A stretch of 64,000 nt of DNA from Geodermatophilaceae bacterium URHB0062 (GTDB lineage: Bacteria; Actinomycetota; Actinomycetes; Mycobacteriales; Geodermatophilaceae). Below, piece by piece: positions 53,719 through 64,000 of this stretch. A model generated the notes under the pieces. It had not been told where the DNA came from and ran no database searches. It was given only the letters and a program-made list of their open reading frames with translations. The stretch's first letter is position 1, and the number at the start of each line of letters is the position of its first letter. Made by a program: the position numbers and the translations under genes. The stretch spans positions 469,331 through 533,330 of the forward strand of contig KK211086.1 of assembly GCA_000620185.1 (NCBI GenBank). The letters are read 5' to 3'.

Positions 53719-53744
53719 CTCGTCCCGAGCGTGCGAGGGACGAG
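53719..53744. repeat. Hairpin element with GAGCGTGCGA loop, copy 2
   Basis: CTCGTCCC (53719-53726) and GGGACGAG (53737-53744) flank GAGCGTGCGA. The same loop occurs at 26370-26379 with different but again complementary arms. It lies between the LLM gene and the small protein gene, followed by purine-rich GAGAGA/GAGGGA repeats to 53765. Confidence 0.75.
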
Positions 53745-53772
53745 AGAGAGACGAGAGGGACGAGGCCCTCTC

Positions 53773-54063
53773 TCAGAGTGGACGGATCGCGCCGGTGACC
53801 TCGGTGACGACGCGTACGCCGTCGACCGAGCCCGGGACCCGGGCGGCCGCACCGGCATCGGCAAGGTTGACCTTGACCACGTACCCGGCGTCCCGACGGG
53901 CCAGCCCGATGCCCACGACGTCCGGATCGGCGGAGAGCCGGGCGGCAAGGGCGCTCTTCGCGGCACGCGCGGCAACTCGGCTGGTCACCGCTCCATAGTG
54001 CCCTGCCGGCGGGCAGATGGACACCTCTGCGCCGTTGCGCACCCCGATCAGGAGGACACCCAC
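53773..54063 (-). CDS. Small protein resembling the N-terminal domain of the adjacent protease
   Basis: With GTG 54063 the protein has 96 residues and overlaps the end of the protease gene by 16 bases; a shorter version from GTG 53991 (MTSRVAARAAKSALAARL) is possible. The C-terminal 50 residues (PDVVGIGLARRDAGYVVKVN and VDGVRVVTEVTGAIRPL) resemble the PGVVGVGVG...DGVPVxVxVTG pattern found in front of Nal1-like trypsin domains. The adjacent protease carries a comparable segment ending in VIGAVRPL. No signal peptide is visible. It may be an accessory or inhibitory domain encoded separately; this is inference. Confidence 0.6.
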   Translation of the reverse strand: MGVLLIGVRNGAEVSICPPAGHYGAVTSRVAARAAKSALAARLSADPDVVGIGLARRDAGYVVKVNLADAGAAARVPGSVDGVRVVTEVTGAIRPL

Positions 54064-55031
54064 TCCAGGTCGAGCGTCGTCAGGACGGTGGCCAGTGGGT
54101 TGGCATAGGTCACTCCGCCACCGCGACTGCCGCCCATCGTGCTGCCGGCGAACAGCAGCCCGAGCGCCGCCCTGTCACGACGGCGCCAGATGACGGAGCC
54201 GCTGTCCCCACCCGCACTGAACGCCCCCGCGAGGCCCTCGATCTCGATCTGGTCGTCGAAGGTGTGGACGGCGTCGTCGTACTGGACCGCCACCCCGTCG
54301 ACCTCCACCGCCGTGATGCGACCGACGGTGTGCGCGGTGGTGCGGCCGATCTTCTCCACCTCCTCGTCCGGGTCCAGGTCGATGCTCGCGGGCACCGCTC
54401 CGCTCAGCGGACCGCCGGGATAGGCGCGGGGATCCGCCGCGACGCCGTCGTCCAGCACGGCCACCGCCGCGTCGACGAGGCTCGCCTGTCCGCTGCGGAA
54501 GCGCTCGAAGGCCGCCAACGTCGCCACCCGGTCGATGGCCTCGCCACCATCGGCCGGACCGGGCTGGAGGATCGGGTCTCCCACGGCCGCCGTGTCGCTC
54601 GCGGCCAGCACGTGGTTGTTGGACAACATCGCGAGACGGCCGCTCGTGCGGACGAAGCCACCGAGCGTTCCGGCACTGACCGCCGGATGTGCCACGGACG
54701 ACCCCGGCCGCAGCGGACGGCCCCGCCGCCGCAACTCGATCGGGGCGGGGGAGGGTGGAGCAGCCGGTGCCTGGAGCGGCCGTACGGCTCCGATGACCCG
54801 CAGGTCGGTCTCCTTCAGCACGACCTCGTCCAGGCCGGACAGGACGACCGCGACCTCGTCCTCCGTGACCAGGCGGATGGCGAGGTGGGCCTGGTCGGGG
54901 CCGACCGGCACCAGGCCGAGGGCCGGGACCCGCCACCCCGCCGGGTCCAGCCGCCTCGCGGCGAGGGGCGCGTGCCGGGCCAGCCGGTCGGCGAGCCGCG
55001 CCTTGAGTTCTCGCGCGGAATCCACGTACAT
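54048..55031 (-). CDS. Trypsin-like serine protease (Nal1-like), no signal peptide
   Basis: The 327-residue protein has an N-terminal helix and small beta region (to about residue 90, ending LRVIGAVRPL), a Pro-rich linker, and a chymotrypsin-fold domain. The triad is visible as His in LSNNHVLA (about residue 142), Asp in VDAAVAVLDD (about 190) and Ser in GGDSGSVIW (about 293). No secretion signal is apparent, so it may be cytoplasmic, as with other bacterial proteins of this type. ATG 55031 is preceded on the coding strand by GGGGGACAGAG; a longer frame to 55772 passes through non-coding promoter DNA and is rejected. Confidence 0.8.
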   Translation of the reverse strand: MYVDSARELKARLADRLARHAPLAARRLDPAGWRVPALGLVPVGPDQAHLAIRLVTEDEVAVVLSGLDEVVLKETDLRVIGAVRPLQAPAAPPSPAPIELRRRGRPLRPGSSVAHPAVSAGTLGGFVRTSGRLAMLSNNHVLAASDTAAVGDPILQPGPADGGEAIDRVATLAAFERFRSGQASLVDAAVAVLDDGVAADPRAYPGGPLSGAVPASIDLDPDEEVEKIGRTTAHTVGRITAVEVDGVAVQYDDAVHTFDDQIEIEGLAGAFSAGGDSGSVIWRRRDRAALGLLFAGSTMGGSRGGGVTYANPLATVLTTLDLEWVSS

Positions 55032-55332
55032 CGCTCTGTCCCCCTGGCTACGCCGCGTGTGCCTCTCAGCACGAACGGTAGGCCGGGGATACGACATTTC
55101 GGACGGCGAGCAAGTCCACCGGGTGTCGAAACACCCGATCGTGTCGCCGTTGCACGTCGCGCGTCGGCGATCCGCGCGCCGTGCCACCCCGTCGCCCGCA
55201 TCGCCGGGTAACCTCCGTGCCACCCTCGACGGCCGGCCGGGAAGAGACCCGGGTGGGGCTGCGTTGGAGGGATGAGTACCAGCCCTCCTGGGCTGGTCGG
55301 CCACATGTGTCCGAGGCCATGGGGACCCGGTT
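55032..55332. other. 301-bp intergenic region between the protease gene and the rpsL promoter
   Basis: No gene was found here. The region contains a perfect small hairpin CGGGTGT-CGAA-ACACCCG at 55120-55137, and CCAGCCC/GGGCTGG near 55277-55294, which may terminate transcription from either side. It should also contain the promoter of the protease gene, which was not identified. Confidence 0.6.
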
Positions 55333-55361
55333 TTGACCGGCTTCCGGGGCGCGGGTACTGT
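55333..55361 (+). promoter_or_regulatory. rpsL (str operon) promoter
   Basis: TTGACC at 55333-55338 and TACTGT at 55356-55361 are separated by exactly 17 bases. This is the best-matching promoter in the window. Transcription should begin near 55368. Confidence 0.8.
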
Positions 55362-55668
55362 GGTCAGCTGTGCCCAGGGTGCTCTGGGCTGCTCCCGTTC
55401 GCGGTGCGCCTGGGTGACCTTCCGGTTGCCGGGTACCACTGCTCGGCCACGGCCGAGAAGTGGCGGCGCCGAGTCGCGAGGGGCGACGGAGTCCGGTTCG
55501 ACTTTCATCGGCCGGCCCGTGGGAGGGCGACACGCCCGACCGCGTGGGCCGGACGGTGGTCGGTGGCCGGGAACGTCGGGCCCGGAGCAGGACCGGCACC
55601 GCAAGCGCAACCAGCAGAGCAACACATCGTCAGCACGACCCAGCGCAGGTAGGAGATCCAGGCCACCC
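55362..55668 (+). promoter_or_regulatory. ~300-nt structured leader of the rpsL operon
   Basis: Between the promoter and rpsL are about 300 untranslated bases. A hairpin GCCCAG/CTGGGC at 55372-55389 lies right at the expected transcript start. A larger one, CCACT-G-CTCGGCC paired with GGCCGAG-A-AGTGG, lies at 55436-55463. The leader ends with GTAGGAGATC before ATG 55669. Autogenous or growth-rate control is plausible but not shown. Confidence 0.55.
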
Positions 55669-56043
55669 ATGCCCACGATCAACCAGCTGGTCCGCAAGGG
55701 CCGCGAGGACAAGGTCGAGAAGACCAAGACTCCGGCGTTGAAGGGTTCCCCCCAGCGCCGCGGAGTCTGCACGCGCGTCTACACGACGACTCCGAAGAAG
55801 CCGAACTCCGCGCTGCGCAAGGTCGCCCGCGTCCGGCTGACCAGTGGCATCGAGGTGACCGCGTACATCCCGGGTGTCGGCCACAACCTGCAGGAGCACT
55901 CGATGGTGCTCGTGCGCGGCGGCCGTGTGAAGGACCTCCCCGGCGTGCGCTACAAGATCATCCGTGGCTCGCTGGACACCCAGGGTGTCCGTGGCCGCAA
56001 GCAGGCTCGCAGCCGTTACGGCGCGAAGAAGGAGAAGAGCTAA
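55669..56043 (+). CDS. rpsL: Ribosomal protein uS12
   Basis: The 124-residue protein is standard S12: [42 protein letters not shown] and a [14 protein letters not shown] end. The two lysines linked to streptomycin sensitivity (in PKKPNS and VKDLP) are both wild type. It sits at the decoding centre. The next gene starts on the last base of its stop codon. Confidence 0.99.
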   Translation: MPTINQLVRKGREDKVEKTKTPALKGSPQRRGVCTRVYTTTPKKPNSALRKVARVRLTSGIEVTAYIPGVGHNLQEHSMVLVRGGRVKDLPGVRYKIIRGSLDTQGVRGRKQARSRYGAKKEKS

Positions 56044-56513
56044 TGCCTCGCAAGGGCCCCGCGCCGAAGCGGCCGCTGGTCGTCGACCCGGTGTACCAGT
56101 CGCAGCTGGTCACCCAGCTGGTGAACAAGGTTCTCGTCGACGGCAAGCGCTCGATCGCCGAGGCGATCGTCTACGGCGCCCTCGAGGGCGCCCGCGCGAA
56201 GAGCGACACCGACCCGGTGGTCACGCTCAAGCGCGCGCTGGACAACGTGAAGCCGAGCCTCGAGGTCCGCAGCCGCCGTGTCGGTGGCGCGACCTACCAG
56301 GTCCCGGTCGAGGTCCGCGCCTCGCGGAGCACGACGCTGGGCCTGCGCTGGCTGATCCAGTACAGCCGCGCCCGTCGCGAGAAGACGATGACCGAGCGCC
56401 TCATGAACGAGCTCCTCGACGCGAGCAACGGCCTCGGTGCCGCTGTGAAGCGCCGCGAGGACACCCACAAGATGGCCGAGTCGAACAAGGCCTTCGCGCA
56501 CTACCGCTGGTGA
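56043..56513 (+). CDS. rpsG: Ribosomal protein uS7
   Basis: The 156-residue protein contains [40 protein letters not shown] and a C-terminal [13 protein letters not shown], as in actinobacterial S7. It nucleates the 30S head and often represses the str operon. ATG 56043 overlaps the rpsL stop by one base. Confidence 0.99.
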   Translation: MPRKGPAPKRPLVVDPVYQSQLVTQLVNKVLVDGKRSIAEAIVYGALEGARAKSDTDPVVTLKRALDNVKPSLEVRSRRVGGATYQVPVEVRASRSTTLGLRWLIQYSRARREKTMTERLMNELLDASNGLGAAVKRREDTHKMAESNKAFAHYRW

Positions 56514-56599
56514 CCTCCGTTCATCAGCACCCGCTGCCCGCGGGACCCCGGGCGATCCCCGGTACCCGCACGCGGACCCGAACCGAAGAGGAGTAGGAC

Positions 56600-58696
<2,097 letters not shown>

Positions 58697-58703
58697 CGAG
58701 TGA

Positions 58704-58730
58704 CCGGTCGCGGGCCCAGCCCGCGGCCGG
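58704..58730 (+). terminator. Hairpin in the fusA-tuf gap
   Basis: CCGG-T-CGCGGGC pairs with GCCCGCG-G-CCGG around a CCA loop, 8 bases after the fusA stop. It has no T run and may reduce readthrough or protect the fusA mRNA end while allowing tuf cotranscription. Confidence 0.5.
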
Positions 58731-58789
58731 CGGGCACCGCCCGACCCCCAAGCACGCACCACCTGCGTAACCACGAGGAGAGGAACCCA

Positions 58790-59983
<1,194 letters not shown>

Positions 59984-59989
59984 CACCCC

Positions 59990-60022
59990 GACGGGCGGCG
60001 GCCGGAACGGCCGCCGCCCGTC
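59990..60022. terminator. Terminator after tuf
   Basis: GACGGGCGGCGGCCG (59990-60004) pairs perfectly with CGGCCGCCGCCCGTC (60008-60022) around GAA. It closes the str operon before the S10 operon. Confidence 0.88.
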
Positions 60023-60097
60023 CCCCGGGTCCCCGGACCCGTGCACGGCCAGACCTTTGAACACGTGAACACCGATCGGCAGGAGCAGAAGACAGCG

Positions 60098-60403
60098 ATG
60101 GCGGGACAGAAGATCCGCATCCGGCTGAAGGCCTATGACCACGAGGCGATCGACGCCTCGGCGCGGCGCATCGTGGAGACGGTCACCAAGACCGGAGCGC
60201 GTGTGGTCGGCCCGGTGCCTCTGCCGACGGAGAAGAACGTGTACGCGGTGATCCGTTCGCCGCACAAGTACAAGGACTCGTTCGAGCACTTCGAGATGCG
60301 GACGCACAAGCGCCTCATCGACATCCTCGACCCGACGCCGAAGACGGTGGACGCGCTCATGCGCATCGACCTGCCGGCCTCGGTCGACGTCAACATTCAG
60401 TAA
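60098..60403 (+). CDS. rpsJ: Ribosomal protein uS10
   Basis: The 101-residue protein begins [19 protein letters not shown] and contains [20 protein letters not shown] and [20 protein letters not shown]. It is a 30S head protein and also the transcription factor NusE. ATG 60098 was chosen by homology; the frame is open 57 bases upstream. It is the first gene of the S10 operon. Confidence 0.98.
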   Translation: MAGQKIRIRLKAYDHEAIDASARRIVETVTKTGARVVGPVPLPTEKNVYAVIRSPHKYKDSFEHFEMRTHKRLIDILDPTPKTVDALMRIDLPASVDVNIQ

Positions 60404-60418
60404 GGGCAGTCAGCAGAC

Positions 60419-61084
60419 ATGGCGAGCACATTTCGCGGTCTCCTCGGCGAGAAGCTGGGGATGACCCAGGTTTTCGACGAGAACAACCGCCTCGTGCCGG
60501 TGACCGTCGTCAAGGCGGGTCCGTGTGTGGTGACCCAGGTGCGCACCCCCGAGGTCGACGGCTACTCCGCCGTCCAGCTCGGTTTCGGTGAGATCGACCC
60601 GCGCAAGGTGAACAAGCCCGAGGGTGGGCACTTCACCAAGGCGGGCGTCACGCCGCGGCGGCACCTGGTGGAACTGCGCACCAACGACGCCGGCGAGTAC
60701 ACGGTCGGCCAGGAGCTGACCGCCGACGTGTTCGACGGCGTGGCCAAGGTCGACGTCATCGGCACCAGCAAGGGCAAGGGCACCGCCGGTGTCATGAAGC
60801 GCCACGGCTTCAAGGGCCTGGGCGCCGGACACGGCACGCACCGCAAGCACCGCGCGCCCGGCTCGATCGGTGGCGCCTCGACGCCCGGTCGCGTCTTCAA
60901 GGGCCTGCGCATGGCCGGCCGCATGGGCGCCGTCCGCACCACGACGCTGTCGCTCGTCGTGCACAAGGTCGACACGGAGCGCGGGCTGCTGCTGATCAAG
61001 GGCGCCGTTCCCGGTCCGAAGGGTGGCCTGCTCCTCGTCCGCTCCGCGGTCAAGGGCGGCCCCGTGGGGAGTGACACCAAGTGA
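60419..61084 (+). CDS. rplC: Ribosomal protein uL3
   Basis: The 221-residue protein has [39 protein letters not shown] and [19 protein letters not shown], all L3 signatures around the peptidyl transferase loop. It starts 15 bases after rpsJ and its stop overlaps the rplD start by 4 bases. Confidence 0.98.
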   Translation: MASTFRGLLGEKLGMTQVFDENNRLVPVTVVKAGPCVVTQVRTPEVDGYSAVQLGFGEIDPRKVNKPEGGHFTKAGVTPRRHLVELRTNDAGEYTVGQELTADVFDGVAKVDVIGTSKGKGTAGVMKRHGFKGLGAGHGTHRKHRAPGSIGGASTPGRVFKGLRMAGRMGAVRTTTLSLVVHKVDTERGLLLIKGAVPGPKGGLLLVRSAVKGGPVGSDTK

Positions 61085-62058
61085 GCCAGTCCATCCAGTC
61101 GCGGACCGACCGTCAGGTCGACGTCCGCACCCCGGCGGGGGAGACCCAGGGCAGCGTGACGCTGCCGGGTGAGCTCTTCGACGCCGAGGCCAACGTCTCG
61201 CTGATGCACCAGGTGGTCGTGGCCCAGCTGGCCGCGGCCCGCCAGGGCACGCACGCGACCAAGACGCGCGCCCAGGTCAGCGGTGGTGGCGTGAAGCCCT
61301 ACCGCCAGAAGGGCACCGGTCGCGCCCGTCAGGGCTCGATCCGCGCGCCGCAGTTCACCGGCGGTGGCACCGTCCACGGTCCGCAGCCGCGGGACTACAG
61401 CAAGAAGACCCCCAAGAAGATGAAGGCCGCCGCGCTGCGCGGTGCCCTCTCGGACCGGGCCCGCGAGGGCCGGGTGCACGTGGTCTCCGCCTTCCTCGAG
61501 GGCGACGCCCCGAAGACGAAGACGGCGCTGGCCACGCTGGGTGCCATCACGCAGGCCAAGCGCGTGCTCGTCGTGCTGGACCGCGAGGACGTCCTCAACT
61601 GGGTCAGCCTGCGCAACCTGCCGCAGGTGCACCTGATCGAGGCCGGCCAGCTCAACACCTACGACGTGCTGGTGGCCGACGAGGTCGTCTTCACCGAGGC
61701 CGCCCTCGCCGAGTTCGTCACCGCCCGCACCAAGGGCGAGGGCGCAGGCGGCGAGCTGCCGGACCTGGCCACCCACGTGACGCCCGGCGGCGTGCCGTCG
61801 ATCGCTCCCGCGGAGGGTGAGGGGACGGTCGAGACGGTGACCGGCGCCGAGCCGGCTCCGGCCAAGAAGGCCGCCGCGAAGAAGGCCCCGGCCAAGAAGG
61901 CGCCGGCCAAGAAGGCGGCCGACGCCTCCACCGACGACGTGGCGCCGTCCACCCCGGAGGAGGCCGCCAAGGCCCCCGCCGAGCTGGCCGAGGTCGCCGA
62001 CGCGGGTCCCGACGCGCAGGCGCCGTCCGACACCACTGACACCGAGGAGAAGGCATGA
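61081..62058 (+). CDS. rplD: Ribosomal protein uL4 with long C-terminal extension
   Basis: Residues 1-220 are a normal L4 ([51 protein letters not shown]). The protein continues for about 100 more residues: an Asp/Gly/Pro-rich part, a lysine/alanine repeat ([19 protein letters not shown], about residues 261-279) and an acidic Ala/Glu/Asp tail. L4 is usually 200-230 residues long, so 325 is unusual. The tail would lie on the ribosome surface. GTG 61081 overlaps rplC, and the stop overlaps rplW, each by 4 bases, so the extension is not a frameshift artefact. Confidence 0.96.
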   Translation: MSQSIQSRTDRQVDVRTPAGETQGSVTLPGELFDAEANVSLMHQVVVAQLAAARQGTHATKTRAQVSGGGVKPYRQKGTGRARQGSIRAPQFTGGGTVHGPQPRDYSKKTPKKMKAAALRGALSDRAREGRVHVVSAFLEGDAPKTKTALATLGAITQAKRVLVVLDREDVLNWVSLRNLPQVHLIEAGQLNTYDVLVADEVVFTEAALAEFVTARTKGEGAGGELPDLATHVTPGGVPSIAPAEGEGTVETVTGAEPAPAKKAAAKKAPAKKAPAKKAADASTDDVAPSTPEEAAKAPAELAEVADAGPDAQAPSDTTDTEEKA

Positions 62059-62357
62059 GCGTCCGCGACCCCCGGGACGTCCTGCTCGCCCCGGTCATCT
62101 CGGAGAAGAGCTACGGGCTCATCGACGAGAACCAGTACACGTTCATCGTGCTGCCCGAGGCCAACAAGACGCAGATCAAGATCGCGGTCGAGCAGATCTT
62201 CAACGTGAAGGTCCTCGGCGTGAACACGATCAACCGTCAGGGTAAGCGCAAGCGCAGCCGGGGCGCGCAGATGGGCAAGCGCAAGGACACCAAGCGCGCC
62301 ATCGTCTCGCTCGCCCCCGGCGACCGCATCGAGATCTTCGGCGGTCCGGGCGCCTGA
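62055..62357 (+). CDS. rplW: Ribosomal protein uL23
   Basis: The 100-residue protein has [20 protein letters not shown] and the [19 protein letters not shown] segment of L23. It lies at the exit of the peptide tunnel, where SRP and trigger factor bind. ATG 62055 overlaps rplD by 4 bases. Confidence 0.98.
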   Translation: MSVRDPRDVLLAPVISEKSYGLIDENQYTFIVLPEANKTQIKIAVEQIFNVKVLGVNTINRQGKRKRSRGAQMGKRKDTKRAIVSLAPGDRIEIFGGPGA

Positions 62358-62426
62358 GCTGGGTTACCAGCCCACCCCATCGCCCCGGACCCAACGGACC
62401 AGCAGAGATAGAGGACTGAGTCAGCA

Positions 62427-63260
<834 letters not shown>

Positions 63261-63283
63261 GCGGGTAGAGGAGCTCGACAGAC

Positions 63284-63565
63284 ATGCCACGCAGCCTGAA
63301 GAAGGGCCCGTTCGTCGACGACCACCTGCTCGCCAAGGTGGACGCCCAGAACGAAAAGGGCACCAAGAACGTGATCCGCACCTGGTCGCGGCGCTCGACG
63401 ATCATCCCCGACATGCTCGGGCACACGATCGCCGTGCACGACGGCCGCAAGCACGTCCCGGTCTTCGTGACCGAGGCGATGGTCGGGCACAAGCTCGGCG
63501 AGTTCGCGCCCACGCGCACCTTCCGTGGGCACGTGAAGGACGACCGCCGTTCGCGGCGGGGCTGA
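63284..63565 (+). CDS. rpsS: Ribosomal protein uS19
   Basis: The 93-residue protein begins [20 protein letters not shown] and has [20 protein letters not shown] and [27 protein letters not shown] precedes ATG 63284. Confidence 0.99.
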   Translation: MPRSLKKGPFVDDHLLAKVDAQNEKGTKNVIRTWSRRSTIIPDMLGHTIAVHDGRKHVPVFVTEAMVGHKLGEFAPTRTFRGHVKDDRRSRRG

Positions 63566-63596
63566 CCGAGCGCCGACCAGGTAGAGAGAGATTGAG

Positions 63597-64000
63597 ATGA
63601 CTTCCCAGTTGGGACAGGAGGCGCCGGTCGCCCGGGCTACGGCCCGGTTCGTCCGCGTGACCCCCATGAAGGCGCGCCGGGTGGTGGACCTGATCCGCTA
63701 CCTGCCGACCGACGAGGCGCTCGCTCTGCTGCGCTTCGCGCCGCAGAGCGCCAGCGAGCCGGTGGCCAAGGTGGTTGCCAGCGCCGTGGCCAACGCCGAG
63801 CACAACCTGCGTCTGGACCCGGCCGCCCTCGTGGTCAGCGCCGCGTACGTGGACGAGGGACCGACGCTCAAGCGGATCCGCCCGCGGGCCCAGGGCCGTG
63901 CGTTCCGGATCAACAAGCGCACGAGCCACATCACCGTCGAGGTGAGCGAGGTGGCGGTCAGCGAGCAGCTGGCGGCCAAGTCGCGCAAGGCACGCCGGGA
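63597..64000 (+). CDS. rplV: Ribosomal protein uL22 (3' end beyond the window)
   Basis: ATG 63597 opens a frame that runs to the window edge (134 complete codons). [37 protein letters not shown] and [20 protein letters not shown] are L22 motifs. Typical L22 cores are about 110-120 residues, so most of the protein is present and the visible end is the start of a basic C-terminal tail. Confidence 0.97.
   Translation, partial: MTSQLGQEAPVARATARFVRVTPMKARRVVDLIRYLPTDEALALLRFAPQSASEPVAKVVASAVANAEHNLRLDPAALVVSAAYVDEGPTLKRIRPRAQGRAFRINKRTSHITVEVSEVAVSEQLAAKSRKARR

Noticed and set aside
55032-55772. A 5' extension of the trypsin-like protease to a 574-residue product.
   Set aside because: The added part is non-conserved and would run through the rpsL promoter and leader; ATG 55031 has a purine-rich site and gives a sensible N-terminus.

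Overview
The window is a very GC-rich, gene-dense stretch of an actinobacterial chromosome. The order rpmG-hadA-hadB, trpT-secE-nusG-rplK-rplA, rplJ-rplL, rpoB-rpoC, rpsL-rpsG-fusA-tuf, rpsJ-rplC-rplD-rplW-rplB-rpsS-rplV is the standard actinobacterial arrangement. KorAB, an Mce lipid-import operon, an F420-type LLM oxidoreductase and HadAB-like dehydratases also fit. The combination recalls Geodermatophilaceae (Blastococcus, Geodermatophilus, Modestobacter), but that family assignment is an inference. No phage, transposase, CRISPR array or rRNA was seen.

Region 1 (1-12253) is the least ordinary part. It is one tightly coupled + strand operon in which most neighbouring genes overlap by 4 to 16 bases. 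It encodes a COG4671-type glycosyltransferase, a GT4 glycosyltransferase, a type I ABC exporter and five proteins of the aminoglycoside phosphotransferase (APH) fold carrying six kinase-like domains. One protein is a tandem fusion whose first domain has lost the catalytic Asp. Most of the domains replace the usual metal-binding Asn with Gln. It looks like an uncharacterised pathway that makes, phosphorylates and exports a glycoconjugate; the product cannot be read from sequence.

Region 2 (12254-23400) holds a pair of 45-bp direct repeats, korAB on the minus strand, htpX, yajQ, tRNA-Tyr, a Tad-like gene, a two-gene unit resembling type VII secretion substrates, a 33-residue peptide gene made of three GAKWGR units, two strong hairpins, and a membrane-bound GGDEF-EAL protein with a degenerate GGDEF site.

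Region 3 (23400-32880) contains tRNA-Thr, tRNA-Met, rpmG, hadA, hadB, a lipoprotein M1 peptidase, aspC, a DHFR/RibD-like reductase, tRNA-Trp, secE, nusG and the L11/L1 and L10/L12 operons, with an L10 leader.

Region 4 (32880-44604) is a complete mce operon between rplL and rpoB: mceG ATPase, two YrbE permeases, six Mce proteins A-F and two Mce-associated proteins, preceded by two palindromes that look like operators.

Region 5 (44605-64000) holds rpoBC, a double terminator that includes a nested 72-bp palindrome, an LLM oxidoreductase, a trypsin-like protease paired with a small protein resembling its own N-terminal domain, a long rpsL leader, the str operon, and the start of the S10 operon, cut by the window end inside rplV. 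Two families of small dispersed repeats recur in intergenic and intra-operon gaps.
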